From NCBI RefSeq assembly GCF_039542905.1, contig NZ_BAABIS010000001.1:5518001-5582000 (forward strand): a stretch of DNA of 64,000 bases. Reading direction: 5' to 3'. This document shows, piece by piece, positions 24,477-33,299 of the stretch. Source of the DNA: Kitasatospora terrestris (GTDB taxonomy: Bacteria > Actinomycetota > Actinomycetes > Streptomycetales > Streptomycetaceae). The first letter of the stretch is position 1; the number at the start of each line of letters is the position of its first letter. The position numbers and the translations under genes were made by a program. Below the pieces are notes generated by a model that saw nothing but the letters and a program-made list of their open reading frames with translations, had not been told where the DNA came from and ran no database searches.

Positions 24477-25502
24477 TCAGGGCTTGATCGAGATGTAGTA
24501 GCGGCGGGCGCCCTCGTGCAGCGGGAGCGGATCGGTGTAGACCGCGGTGCGCAGGTCCACCAGCTGGGCGGCGTGCACCTGGTTGCCGATGTTGTCCCGG
24601 CTGTCGATCACCGCCCGGGTGATGCCCTGCACCAGCGCCGGGTCCACGTCCGCCCGGGTGACCAGCAGGTTCGGCACCGCCACGGTGGCCACCGCGGTGC
24701 CCGCCGGCTCCGAGTGCGGGTACGCGTCCGCCGGGATGGTCGCCGCCCGGTACGCGTCCACCCCGCCGCCCTCGATCAGGTGCAGCGACTCGGCCAGCTC
24801 GCCCAGCGGCACGATCCGGATCCGCATCCTGTCCGAGAGGTTGGTCAGCGCCGCCGTCGGCAGGCCGCCGGACCAGAAGAAGGCGTCCAGCTTCCCCTGG
24901 CTCAGCTGTTCGGCCGAGTCGCCGATGCCCAGCGGCGCCGGCCGCACGTCCTTGTCCGGGTCCAGACCGGCCGCGCCCAGCAGCCGCCGGGTCACCAGGT
25001 TCACCCCGGACTTCGCCTGCCCCACGCCGACCCGCTTGCCGCGCAGGTCCGCGGTGCGCTTCACCGGCGAGTCCGCCGGGACCACCAGCTGCAGGTAGTC
25101 GTCGTACAGCCGGGCCATCGCCCGCAGCTGCGGCTTCCCCGTGCCGTTGAAGCTCGCCACCGCGTCGGCCGTGGCGATCGCGAAGTCGTCCTGCCCGGTG
25201 GTCACCCGCTCCAGGTTGTCCAGCGAGCCCTGCGAGTTGTCCAGCTTCAGCTGCACCCCCGGCATCACCCGCGCCACCTGGCCGCGCAGCAGCTGCCCGT
25301 AGCGGTCGTACACCCCGCCCGGCACCCCCGTCGCGAAGCCCACTTGGCCGCGCGGGTAGGCCGCGCCCCGGTCCGAGGAGAGCCACCAGCCCGCCGTGCC
25401 CCCCACCACCAGCAGCAGCACCGCCGCCGCCCGGCACAGCCGGCTGCGCGCGGCCGTCCGCAGAGCGGAGCTCAGGCGGGTCTCAGTCGTGGTGTCGGCC
25501 AT
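24477..25502 (-). CDS. TAXI-family TRAP-type solute-binding protein
   Basis: This 341-residue protein has one N-terminal hydrophobic helix (LCRAAAVLLLVVGGTAGWWL, about residues 23-42) and then the TAXI (TRAP-associated extracytoplasmic immunogenic) fold: GQVGFATGVPGGVYDRYGQL, LDNSQGSLDNLERVTTGQDDFAIA, LRGKRVGVGQAKSGVNLVTR. There is no Cys after the helix, so it is anchored by the helix or released. No DctQ/DctM membrane partners are nearby. It is convergent with gluK (15 bases apart), which suggests that it feeds ligand information to GluK rather than serving transport; this is inference. Confidence 0.8.
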   Translation of the reverse strand: MADTTTETRLSSALRTAARSRLCRAAAVLLLVVGGTAGWWLSSDRGAAYPRGQVGFATGVPGGVYDRYGQLLRGQVARVMPGVQLKLDNSQGSLDNLERVTTGQDDFAIATADAVASFNGTGKPQLRAMARLYDDYLQLVVPADSPVKRTADLRGKRVGVGQAKSGVNLVTRRLLGAAGLDPDKDVRPAPLGIGDSAEQLSQGKLDAFFWSGGLPTAALTNLSDRMRIRIVPLGELAESLHLIEGGGVDAYRAATIPADAYPHSEPAGTAVATVAVPNLLVTRADVDPALVQGITRAVIDSRDNIGNQVHAAQLVDLRTAVYTDPLPLHEGARRYYISIKP

Positions 25503-25556
25503 ACGAGGGATAGTGCCAGGCCCGGCCGCTCGGCGGGAGGCCCGACCCGGTGCCCT

Positions 25557-25562
25557 TACCCT
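25557..25562 (+). promoter_or_regulatory. -10 hexamer of leaderless miaB promoter
   Basis: TACCCT ends 7 bases before the GTG at 25570 and no ribosome site lies between them. The layout is the same as at rimO and dapF. Confidence 0.45.
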
Positions 25563-25569
25563 TGCTGTC

Positions 25570-27096
25570 GTGGGTATGGAGGAGAGCTTGCGAACTTACA
25601 AGGTCGTCACGTACGGCTGCCAGATGAACGTCCACGACTCCGAGCGCCTGTCCGGGCTGCTGGAGGAGGCGGGCTACGCCAAGGCCGAGCAGGACGGCGA
25701 GCCCGACCTGGTGGTCTTCAACACCTGCGCCGTCCGCGAGAACGCCGACAACAAGCTGTACGGCAACCTCGGCCGGCTCGCCCCGGCCAAGCAGGCCCAC
25801 CGGGGCATGCAGATCGCCGTCGGCGGCTGCCTCGCGCAGAAGGACCGCGACACCATCGTGCGCAAGGCGCCGTGGGTCGACGTCGTCTTCGGCACCCACA
25901 ACATCGGCCACCTGCCCGCCCTGCTGGAGCGGGCCGCCGTCGAGAAGAAGGCCCAGGTCGAGATCCTGGAGTCGCTGGAGACCTTCCCCTCCACGCTGCC
26001 CACCCGGCGCGAGTCCGCGTACGCGGCCTGGGTCGCCATCTCGGTCGGCTGCAACAACACCTGCACCTTCTGCATCGTTCCGGCGCTGCGCGGCAAGGAG
26101 GAGGACCGCCGGCCCGGCGACATCCTCGCCGAGGTCGAGGCGCTGGTCGCCGAGGGCGTGGTCGAGGTGACCCTGCTCGGCCAGAACGTCAACGCGTACG
26201 GGTCCGACCTGGGCGACCGCCAGGCCTTCTCCAAGCTGCTGCGGGCCTGCGGGGAGATCGAGGGGCTGGAGCGGGTCCGCTTCACCTCGCCGCACCCCAA
26301 GGACTTCACCGACGACGTCATCGCCGCGATGGCCGAGACGCCGAACGTGATGCACCAGCTGCACATGCCGCTGCAGTCCGGCTCCGACACCGTGCTGCGC
26401 GCGATGCGGCGCTCCTACCGGCAGGAGCGGTTCCTCGGGATCATCGAGAAGGTGCGGGCCGCGATGCCCGACGCCGCCATCTCGACCGACATCATCGTCG
26501 GCTTCCCCGGCGAGACCGACGAGGACTTCGAGCAGACCCTGCACGTGGTGCGGGAGGCGCGGTTCGCCAACGCCTTCACCTTCCAGTACTCCAAGCGCCC
26601 CGGGACGCCGGCGGCGGAGATGGAGAACCAGATCCCCAAGGCCGTGGTCCAGGAGCGCTACGAGCGGCTGGTGGCCCTGCAGGAGGAGATCTCCTGGGAG
26701 GAGAACAAGAAGCAGGTCGGCCGGAAGCTGGAGATCCTCGTCGCCGAGGGCGAGGGCAAGAAGGACGACCGGACCGACCGGCTGTCCGGGCGGGCGCCCG
26801 ACAACCGGCTCGTGCATTTCACCCGGAGCTTGCGAGGGGTGAACGACGAGCACAGCAGTCGGCCCGAGGGCGGCGTACGGCCCGGCGACATGGTGACCGT
26901 CGAGATCACCTACGCGGCGCCGCACCACCTGCTCGCGGAGGGGCCGGTGCTCGACGTCCGGCGGACGCGGGCCGGCGACGCGTGGGAGAAGCGGCAGGCC
27001 GCGCCGGAGGGGGCGAAGCCGGCGGGCGTCATGCTCGGGCTGCCGAAGATCGGCGCGCCCGCGCCGCTGCCGCCCGCGGCGGACGGCTGCTGCTGA
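25570..27096 (+). CDS. miaB: tRNA-2-methylthio-N6-dimethylallyladenosine synthase MiaB
   Basis: MiaB is a radical-SAM enzyme that methylthiolates i6A37 of tRNAs, the step after MiaA. The roughly 508 residues contain the UPF0004 cysteines (YGCQMNVHDSERL, VVFNTCAVRENADNKLYG, AVGGCLAQKD), the radical-SAM motif CNNTCTFCIVP near residue 160, DIIVGFPGETDEDF, and a TRAM domain (VHFTRSLRGV, GDMVTVEITYAAPHHL). GTG 25570 is taken as a leaderless start; ATG at 25576 is the alternative, two codons in. The C-terminus is long and ends in DGCC. miaA follows three genes later. Confidence 0.93.
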   Translation: MGMEESLRTYKVVTYGCQMNVHDSERLSGLLEEAGYAKAEQDGEPDLVVFNTCAVRENADNKLYGNLGRLAPAKQAHRGMQIAVGGCLAQKDRDTIVRKAPWVDVVFGTHNIGHLPALLERAAVEKKAQVEILESLETFPSTLPTRRESAYAAWVAISVGCNNTCTFCIVPALRGKEEDRRPGDILAEVEALVAEGVVEVTLLGQNVNAYGSDLGDRQAFSKLLRACGEIEGLERVRFTSPHPKDFTDDVIAAMAETPNVMHQLHMPLQSGSDTVLRAMRRSYRQERFLGIIEKVRAAMPDAAISTDIIVGFPGETDEDFEQTLHVVREARFANAFTFQYSKRPGTPAAEMENQIPKAVVQERYERLVALQEEISWEENKKQVGRKLEILVAEGEGKKDDRTDRLSGRAPDNRLVHFTRSLRGVNDEHSSRPEGGVRPGDMVTVEITYAAPHHLLAEGPVLDVRRTRAGDAWEKRQAAPEGAKPAGVMLGLPKIGAPAPLPPAADGCC

Positions 27097-27167
27097 CCCG
27101 CGGGCCTCGGAGCCGCCTGCGCAGCGGGACCGCCGCGCGGGCGGCTTCCGCGTTCGGGGCGGGCCGG

Positions 27168-27232
27168 TCGCGCAGTTCTCCCCCGGCCTCCGGCCGGGAG
27201 GTGACCCCACGCGCCCCTGCCGGGGCGCGCTA
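27168..27232 (+). terminator. Hairpins after miaB, variant of a common Streptomyces intergenic element
   Basis: CCCGGCCTCCGGCCGGGAGG near 27183-27202 and GCGCCCC/GGGGCGC around 27210-27228 form two hairpins. The GTCGCGCAGTT start and CGCGCCCCTG end resemble the element at 44924-44951 read from the other strand, with extra sequence between the arms. It probably ends miaB transcription. Confidence 0.5.
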
Positions 27233-27245
27233 TAGGGTGATCGGC

Positions 27246-27938
27246 ATGCTCATTGGTGCTGCCGTGTGTCCTTGTCCGCCCTTGCTCGTGCCGGAGGTCG
27301 CGGCCGGGGCCGCGTCCGAGGTGGACGGGCTGCGGGAGGCGTGCCTGGCGGCGGTGGGGGAGCTGCTGGGGGCGGAGCTGCTGGTCGTGGTGGGGACCGG
27401 GGCGAAGGCCGGGGTGTGGACCGAGGGCGGGGTCGGGTCGTTCCACCGGTACGGGGTGAAGCGGGCGGTGCGGCTGCCGTCGGGCGGGGTGGACGGGCCG
27501 GAGCTGTCGCCGTCGCTGACGGTGGGGGCGTGGCTGCTGGAGCAGGCGGGCGCGCAGCTGCCGACGCACGCGGTGGCGGTGCCCGCGGACACCGCGCCGG
27601 AGCGGCTGCTGGGCCTGGGCGAGGGCCTGGCGGAGCTGGCGGACCGGGTGGCGCTGCTGGTGCTGGGCGACGGCAGCGCGCGGCGTTCGGTGAAGGCGCC
27701 GGGCTACCTGGACGAGCGGGCGGAGGGCTGGGACGCCGCGGTCGCGGCGGCGCTGGCGGCGGCGGACACCAAGGCACTGGCCGCGCTGGACCCGGTGCTC
27801 GCCGCCGAGCTGCAGGTGGACGGCCGGGCTCCGTGGCAGGTGCTGGCGGGTGCGGCGGAGGGCGCCGGTCTCGGCGGTGAGCTGCGGTACGAGGCGGCGC
27901 CCTACGGTGTCGGCTACTTCGTCGCGTCCTGGCGCTGA
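27246..27938 (+). CDS. LigB-like class III extradiol dioxygenase-fold protein
   Basis: This 230-residue Ala/Gly-rich protein begins MLIGAAVCPCPPLLVPEVAAG, a start shared with a conserved actinobacterial protein (Rv2728c type) found between miaB and miaA. Such proteins fall in the LigB/MEMO extradiol-dioxygenase superfamily, but the metal-binding residues of true dioxygenases are not obvious here. Visible segments are LLVVVGTGAKAGVW, GDGSARRSVKAPGYLDERAEGWD and a C-terminal YGVGYFVASWR. A TAGGGT hexamer ends 7 bases before the ATG, so a leaderless start is likely. Its role is unknown; the conserved position next to the tRNA i6A genes may be significant. Confidence 0.72.
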   Translation: MLIGAAVCPCPPLLVPEVAAGAASEVDGLREACLAAVGELLGAELLVVVGTGAKAGVWTEGGVGSFHRYGVKRAVRLPSGGVDGPELSPSLTVGAWLLEQAGAQLPTHAVAVPADTAPERLLGLGEGLAELADRVALLVLGDGSARRSVKAPGYLDERAEGWDAAVAAALAAADTKALAALDPVLAAELQVDGRAPWQVLAGAAEGAGLGGELRYEAAPYGVGYFVASWR

Positions 27939-27952
27939 CGGCCGGCCGGAGG

Positions 27953-28210
27953 TCAGCTCGCCGGGGGCTCGTCCTTCGGCTTGGAAGCGAAGTCGTCGAC
28001 CGCGTGCTTGGCCTTGCTGGTGCCGCTCTCGATCTTCTCGCTGTACTTGTGCTTGGTGACCTTGTCGACCGCCGCGCCGGTCTTCTCGACCATGGTGTCG
28101 ATCTTCTCGTTGTGCTTGCCGGCCAGTTCGCTGGCCTTGCCCTTCAGCTCGCCGGCCTTGCCCTTCAGCTCGCCGGCCTTGCCCTTGAGGTTGTCCATCA
28201 GGCTGCTCAT
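27953..28210 (-). CDS. Small antitoxin-family helical protein (Rv0909/MT0933-like)
   Basis: The 85 residues are charged and almost wholly helical, with three copies of KGKAGEL or a close variant at the start (LKGKAGELKGKAGELKGKAS) and then a long helix with Lys/Glu (HNEKIDTMVEKTGAAVDKVT). This pattern is annotated as antitoxin of the MT0933/Rv0909 family in actinobacteria. No toxin gene lies beside it, so a toxin-antitoxin role is doubtful; CsbD-like or stress proteins look similar. ATG at 28210 follows AGGAGGGGCGTC. It is convergent with the LigB-like gene and divergent from miaA. Confidence 0.65.
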   Translation of the reverse strand: MSSLMDNLKGKAGELKGKAGELKGKASELAGKHNEKIDTMVEKTGAAVDKVTKHKYSEKIESGTSKAKHAVDDFASKPKDEPPAS

Positions 28211-28323
28211 GACGCCCCTCCTCCTCTCAAGAATCGGACATTCCTACACGTAGGCAATCAGATCCTCCCCCCGGTCGGACTCCCCGACACGGGTAGTGCG
28301 CGGGTTTTGCGAGACTTGGACGC

Positions 28324-29259
28324 GTGAGCAGCTCCCCCGCCCCCCAGCCCCGTGTCGTCTCCGTGGTCGGCGCCACCGCCGCCGGCAAGTCGGACCTGGC
28401 GGTGGCCATCGCCCGGACCCTCGGCGGCGAGGTGATCAACACCGACTCGATGCAGCTCTACCGCGGCATGGACATCGGTACGGCGAAGCTCACCCCGGAC
28501 GAGCGCGGCGGGATCCCGCACCACCTGCTGGACATCTGGGACGTCACCGAGGCGGCCAGCGTCGCCGAGTACCAGCGGCTGGCCCGGGCGGAGATCGACC
28601 GGCTGCTGCTGGCAGGCCGCACGCCGGTGCTGGTGGGCGGTTCGGGCCTGTACGTGCGGGCGGCGATCGACGAGATGGAGTTCCCGGGGACGGACCCGGC
28701 GGTCCGGGCGCGGCTGGAGGCGGAGCTGGAGCAGGTCGGCCCGGGCGCGCTGCACCGGCGGTTGGCCGGATCCGACCCGGCGGCGGCGGAGGCGATCCTG
28801 CCCAGCAACGGGCGGCGGATCGTCCGGGCGCTGGAGGTCATGGAGATCACCGGCCTGCCGTTCACCGCGAACCTGCCGAGCCGGACGGCGGTGTACGAGG
28901 CGGTGCAGATCGGCGTCCAGGTGCCCCGGCCGGAGCTGGACGCGCGGATCGGGCTGCGGGTCGACCGGATGTGGGAGGCGGGCCTGCTGGACGAGGTCCG
29001 GGAGTTGGAGAAGCTGGGCCTGCGGGAGGGGAGGACGGCGAGCCGGGCGCTCGGCTACCAGCAGGTGCTGGCGCACTTCGCCGGGGAGTGCACCGAGGAC
29101 GAGGCGCGCGAGGAGACGGTGCGGGCGACCCGGCGGTTCGCCCGGCGGCAGGAGTCCTGGTTCCGCCGGGACGACCGGATCCACTGGCTGGCCCGTCCGG
29201 AGGGCGCCGACCCGGTCGAGCTGCTGGAACGCTCGCTGGAACTGGTCGCCGCGGGCTGA
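28324..29259 (+). CDS. miaA: tRNA dimethylallyltransferase MiaA
   Basis: MiaA transfers the dimethylallyl group to A37 of tRNAs reading UNN codons, which in Streptomyces include the TTA-reading bldA tRNA. The 311 residues have the P-loop VVGATAAGKSDLAVA, the substrate motif INTDSMQLYRGMDIGTAK, PHHLLDIWDVTE, the DSM/SGLYVRA segment and the C-terminal basic motif RRFARRQESWFRRD. GTG at 28324 is used; it lies 7 bases after GAGACT, a possible leaderless start. It works in sequence with MiaB at 25.6 kb. Confidence 0.95.
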   Translation: MSSSPAPQPRVVSVVGATAAGKSDLAVAIARTLGGEVINTDSMQLYRGMDIGTAKLTPDERGGIPHHLLDIWDVTEAASVAEYQRLARAEIDRLLLAGRTPVLVGGSGLYVRAAIDEMEFPGTDPAVRARLEAELEQVGPGALHRRLAGSDPAAAEAILPSNGRRIVRALEVMEITGLPFTANLPSRTAVYEAVQIGVQVPRPELDARIGLRVDRMWEAGLLDEVRELEKLGLREGRTASRALGYQQVLAHFAGECTEDEAREETVRATRRFARRQESWFRRDDRIHWLARPEGADPVELLERSLELVAAG

Positions 29260-29504
29260 GGCGGCGCCCGGGGGCGGCTTCCGGCCACGGCGCCCGGGCA
29301 GCTGCACGGGAAGCCGCAGGTGCACGGGGAACCGAGGGTTACAGGCGGATCACGTCCTGGCATCGGATCACCCGACCACCCCCGGGGACGGCTGTCCGAC
29401 TGCCTGGACATGCCATCATCGGTACCACCAGGGGCCGGTCACGCGGGGTCGGCCTCACCGCCCGCGAGCCGAAGCGCTCGTGTCGAGCCGTCAGGGGAGG
29501 CCGT

Positions 29505-29984
29505 GTGTCAACGGGTACCGGCCCCGAAACCGATGAGCTGACCGGCCTGGCCGACGGCTCGGAGACCCTGCCCGAGCTCATCGTCCCCACCACCTCGTAC
29601 GCGGTGGCGCTGCCCGTCATCGACGACCTGGCCGCCCCCGGCGTGGTGCACGAGCGGGACATCCGTCCGCGTCGCCGGCTGCGCTGGTGGCAGATCCTGC
29701 CGTTCGCGGTCACCGGCACCTTCGGCTCGCTGATGTTCGCCTTCCCGCTGGCCTTCGGCAGCGACGCCGCCTCCGCGATGATCGGCATGCTCGGCCTGCT
29801 GATGACGGCCGCCTCGGTCGGCTGGGGCGCGATGGTCGTGCGGCGGGCCGGGTACAAGTGGCCGGGCGTGCCGCGGCGGGGCAGCGGCGAGCGGGCCGGC
29901 TGGCGGGCGATCGTGGTCTACACCCTGGTGGCGTGCGTCGCGGTGGCGCTGGCGCTGTGGCGGGTCGTGCAGCTCCGGGGCTGA
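29505..29984 (+). CDS. Actinobacterial membrane protein of unknown function
   Basis: This 159-residue protein has about 70 hydrophilic residues (acidic, with ELTGLADGSETLPELIVPTT), then a basic patch RPRRRLRWWQ and three membrane helices (ILPFAVTGTFGSLMFAFPLAFG, AMIGMLGLLMTAASVGWGAM and AIVVYTLVACVAVALALWRV). GTG at 29505 has AGGGGAGG 5 bases upstream. I do not recognise a named family; it sits between miaA and dapF as in other Streptomyces. The 244 bases upstream (29260-29504) hold no supported gene. Confidence 0.6.
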   Translation: MSTGTGPETDELTGLADGSETLPELIVPTTSYAVALPVIDDLAAPGVVHERDIRPRRRLRWWQILPFAVTGTFGSLMFAFPLAFGSDAASAMIGMLGLLMTAASVGWGAMVVRRAGYKWPGVPRRGSGERAGWRAIVVYTLVACVAVALALWRVVQLRG

Positions 29985-30029
29985 GACGCTCCCGGGGCCG
30001 GCGTGCCGCGCGACAGTACTATCGGCGGT

Positions 30030-30899
30030 GTGAGCGAGCTGAGCGGACTGCCCTTCCTCAAGGGCCACGGCACCGAGAACGACTTCGTCATCCTGCCCGA
30101 CCCCGACGGGCGGCTGGAGCTGGGCGCCGCGCAGGTCGCCGCGCTGTGCGACCGGCGGGCCGGGATCGGCGGCGACGGGGTGCTGCGGGTGGTGCGCGCG
30201 GCGGCGGACCCCACGGCCGTCGCGATGGCCGAGGCGGCCGAGTGGTTCATGGACTACCGCAACTCCGACGGCTCGATCGCCGAGATGTGCGGCAACGGCG
30301 TGCGGGTGTTCGCCCGGTACCTGGTGCACGCGGGCCTGGCGAAGCCGGGCGCGTTCGCGGTGGCCACCCGGGCCGGGGTCCGGAAGGTGCGGATCGCCGA
30401 GGACGCGGCGGACGGCACGCCGGGCGAGGTCACCGTGGACATGGGCGTGGCGAAGCTGCCGGGCCCGGACGGGATCGAGGTCGCGGTCGGCGGGCGCCGC
30501 TGGCCGGCCACCAACGTGAACATGGGCAACCCGCACGCGGTCGCGTTCGTCGCCGACCTCGCGCACGCGGGCGACCTCTTCGACGCGCCCGCGGTCAGCC
30601 CGGCCGGGGCGTACCCCGAGGGCGTCAACGTGGAGTTCGTGGTGGACCGCGGGCCGCGGCACGTCGCGATGCGGGTGCACGAGCGCGGCTCGGGCGAGAC
30701 CCGCTCGTGCGGCACCGGCACCTGCGCGGTCGCGGTCGCGACGGCCCGCCGGGACGGGATCGACCCAGCGGTGACGGGCGAGGCGGTGTCGTACACGGTC
30801 GACGTGCCGGGCGGCCGGATCGTGCTGGAGGAGTTCCCGGACGGCCGGGTGGAGATGACCGGACCTGCGGTGATCGTCGCCGAGGGCACCATCGTCTGA
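30030..30899 (+). CDS. dapF: Diaminopimelate epimerase DapF
   Basis: DapF converts LL- to meso-diaminopimelate for lysine and peptidoglycan synthesis (Streptomyces walls use mostly the LL form, so this serves lysine). The 289 residues contain both catalytic cysteines, in EMCGNGVRVFARYL and RSCGTGTCAVAVAT, as well as KGHGTENDFVIL at the N-terminus and NMGNPHAVAF. TACTAT at 30017-30022 ends 7 bases before the GTG at 30030, pointing to a leaderless mRNA; the frame is open back to 30003 but the extra residues are not family-like. Confidence 0.94.
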   Translation: MSELSGLPFLKGHGTENDFVILPDPDGRLELGAAQVAALCDRRAGIGGDGVLRVVRAAADPTAVAMAEAAEWFMDYRNSDGSIAEMCGNGVRVFARYLVHAGLAKPGAFAVATRAGVRKVRIAEDAADGTPGEVTVDMGVAKLPGPDGIEVAVGGRRWPATNVNMGNPHAVAFVADLAHAGDLFDAPAVSPAGAYPEGVNVEFVVDRGPRHVAMRVHERGSGETRSCGTGTCAVAVATARRDGIDPAVTGEAVSYTVDVPGGRIVLEEFPDGRVEMTGPAVIVAEGTIV

Positions 30900-30988
30900 G
30901 TCCCGGTCGGGAGGGCAAACCTCGGACGGCGTTCTCGTTCGGGTGACACGTGAGGCGATCGCGCGGTCGCGGGGCGTGGTGCGCTCGG

Positions 30989-30994
30989 TAGCAT
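30989..30994 (+). promoter_or_regulatory. Candidate -10 of rshA promoter
   Basis: TAGCAT lies 48 bases upstream of the rshA start. A clear -35 was not identified. A CTCCG-rich leader and a GGAGG ribosome site (31033-31037) follow. Confidence 0.3.
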
Positions 30995-31042
30995 GGACCA
31001 CCGGGTCGGGAGGCGCTCCGGTGTTCACTGCCGGAGGTGCAG

Positions 31043-33292
31043 ATGACCGTTCGCCCCGAGTTGAGCGTGGGTCTGTCGTCGAGGCCGCAGGTCGGCCGGT
31101 TCAGCCGGGCGGCGTTGGGCCGGGCGGGCCGGGCGGCGCTGCTGGCCACCGGCCGGGCGCCGGTGCCGGACGCGATCGAGCCGATCGTGCAGGCGCACCG
31201 GCAGCACCATCCCCAGGCCGACCTCGCGCTGCTCAGCCGCGCCTACCGGCTGGCCCAGGAGAGCCACCGCGGGCAGATGCGCAAGAGCGGCGAGCCGTTC
31301 ATCACCCACCCGCTCGCGGTGACGATGATCCTCGCGCAGCTGGGCGCCGACTCCACCACCCTGGTCGCCTCGCTCCTCCACGACACCGTGGAGGACACCG
31401 ACGTGACGCTCGCTCAGGTCGCCGAGGACTTCGGCCCCGAGGTGGCGTACCTGGTCGACGGCGTGACCAAGCTGGAGAAGGTGGACTTCGGCGCGGCGGC
31501 GGAGCCGGAGACCTTCCGCAAGATGCTGGTGGCCACCGGCGACGACGTCCGGGTCATGGTGATCAAGCTGGCGGACCGGCTGCACAACATGCGGACGATC
31601 CGTCACATGAAGCCCGCCAGCCAGGTCCGGATCGCCAAGGTCACCCGGGACGTGCTGATCCCGCTGGCGGAGCGCCTGGGCATCCAGGTGGTGAAGGCGG
31701 AGCTGGAGGACATCGTCTTCGCCACCCTGCACCCCGAGGAGTACGCCCGCACCGGCGCGGTCGCCGCCGCGCACGAGGCGGCGCCGGACGAGCTGCTGCG
31801 CCCGTTCGCCGTCGAGCTGGGGCGGCAGCTGGCCGAGGCGGGCGTGGCGGCGGAGGTGACCGTGCGGCCGCGGCACCGCGTGTCGCTGCACCGGGTGCTG
31901 CTGAAGCGCGCGGCGGCGCTCCGCGAGGACGGGACGGCGCAGGGCCTGCTGCCGGCGGACTTCGGCCGGCTGCTGGTGGTGGTGGAGGAGAACGCGGACT
32001 GCTACGCGGTCCTCGGCGAGCTGCACACCTGCTGGACGCCGCTGCCGGGGGAGTTCAAGGACTTCGTGGCGGCGCCCAAGTTCAACCTGTACCAGTCACT
32101 GCACACGGCGGTCGCGCTGCCCGGCGGCGAGGTGGTGGAGGTGCTGGTGCGCACCCGGCGGATGCACCGGGTGGCGGAGACCGGGGTGGTCGCGCTGGGC
32201 GACCCGCACCAGCACGCGGCCGCGCCCGAGGCCGATCCCGAGGACCGCACCGACCCGGCCCGGCCCGGTTGGCTGAGCCGCTTCCTGGAGTGGCAGCAGG
32301 AGACCCCGGACCCGGACGCGTTCTGGTCGGCGCTGACCGCCGACCTCTCGGACGACCGCGAGATCACCGCGGTGACCGAGGACGGCGGGACGCTGCAGCT
32401 GCCCGCCGGGGCGAGCTGCGTGGACGCCGCGTACCTGCTCGGCGAGGAGACCGGCCACCGCTGCATCGGGGCCCGGGTGAACGGCCGGCTGGTCGCGCTG
32501 TCCACCTCGCTCAAGGACGGCGACATGCTGGCGGTGCTCACCGAGTCGACCGGCGAGCCGACCGGTCCGGCCCCGGAGTGGCTGGAGTACGCGCGCACGC
32601 CCGGTGCCCGGCTGGCGATCGAGCGGTGGCTGGCCGCGCACCCGGCGGGTGCCCCGGCGGTGGCCACCGGGCCGTCCGGCGGGCAGCCGGCTCCGGCCGC
32701 CCCGCCGCCGGCCGGGCGCGGCACGCTGCCGGTGGAGGTGGTCGGCCGGCCGGGCGCGGCGGTGCGGCTCGCCCGCTGCTGCACCCCGGTGCCGCCGGAC
32801 GCGGTGACCGGCTTCGCGATCCGCGGCGGCGCGGTGGCGGTGCACCGCAGCGACTGCGCGGCCGGCCGGGAGATGCTGGCGGCCGGCCGGGGCCCGGTGG
32901 AGGTGGCGTGGATCCCCGGCGCGGGCCCGGCCGAGGGCTTCCGGGCGACCCTGGTCGCGGAGGCGCTGAACCGGCCCCGGCTGCTGGCCGACCTGACCGC
33001 GGCGATCTCCGGCGAGGGCGTGTCGATCTTCTCGGCGGAGGTGGAGCCGCCCCGCCAGCTGCGGGTGCGCCACTCGTACACCGTGGAGCTGCCCGCCGCC
33101 GAGGCGCTGCCCGCGGTGATGCGGGCGGTACTGCGGGTGTCCGGGGTGTACGACGTGTACCGGCCGGGGGAGCAGCCGCCCGGGGACACCGCGACAAATG
33201 GGGATGACGCGTCCACGGAGGGCGTGGGACCATCGTGGGGAATTCACGGGCGTTCCGCCGCGTTTTCGGAGAGCAGTAGCCGATCAATCTAA
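31043..33292 (+). CDS. rshA: RelA/SpoT homologue RshA
   Basis: RSH enzymes make and break (p)ppGpp. This 749-residue protein has the HD hydrolase domain with HRGQMRKSGEPFITHP and LLHDTVEDTD intact (about residues 70-130), a synthetase-like domain (about 245-360), a TGS domain (ITAVTEDGGTLQLPAGASC), a zinc-finger region (RLARCCTPVPPDAVTG, HRSDC) and an ACT domain. In the synthetase the usual GRxK is RPRH and the usual DLLAVRV is DFGRLLV, so two catalytic basic residues are missing, while FKDFVAAPKFNLYQSLHT is kept. It is therefore probably mainly a hydrolase or a sensor. ATG 31043 has GGAGG 5 bases upstream. Confidence 0.88.
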   Translation: MTVRPELSVGLSSRPQVGRFSRAALGRAGRAALLATGRAPVPDAIEPIVQAHRQHHPQADLALLSRAYRLAQESHRGQMRKSGEPFITHPLAVTMILAQLGADSTTLVASLLHDTVEDTDVTLAQVAEDFGPEVAYLVDGVTKLEKVDFGAAAEPETFRKMLVATGDDVRVMVIKLADRLHNMRTIRHMKPASQVRIAKVTRDVLIPLAERLGIQVVKAELEDIVFATLHPEEYARTGAVAAAHEAAPDELLRPFAVELGRQLAEAGVAAEVTVRPRHRVSLHRVLLKRAAALREDGTAQGLLPADFGRLLVVVEENADCYAVLGELHTCWTPLPGEFKDFVAAPKFNLYQSLHTAVALPGGEVVEVLVRTRRMHRVAETGVVALGDPHQHAAAPEADPEDRTDPARPGWLSRFLEWQQETPDPDAFWSALTADLSDDREITAVTEDGGTLQLPAGASCVDAAYLLGEETGHRCIGARVNGRLVALSTSLKDGDMLAVLTESTGEPTGPAPEWLEYARTPGARLAIERWLAAHPAGAPAVATGPSGGQPAPAAPPPAGRGTLPVEVVGRPGAAVRLARCCTPVPPDAVTGFAIRGGAVAVHRSDCAAGREMLAAGRGPVEVAWIPGAGPAEGFRATLVAEALNRPRLLADLTAAISGEGVSIFSAEVEPPRQLRVRHSYTVELPAAEALPAVMRAVLRVSGVYDVYRPGEQPPGDTATNGDDASTEGVGPSWGIHGRSAAFSESSSRSI

Positions 33293-33299
33293 GGATGAG

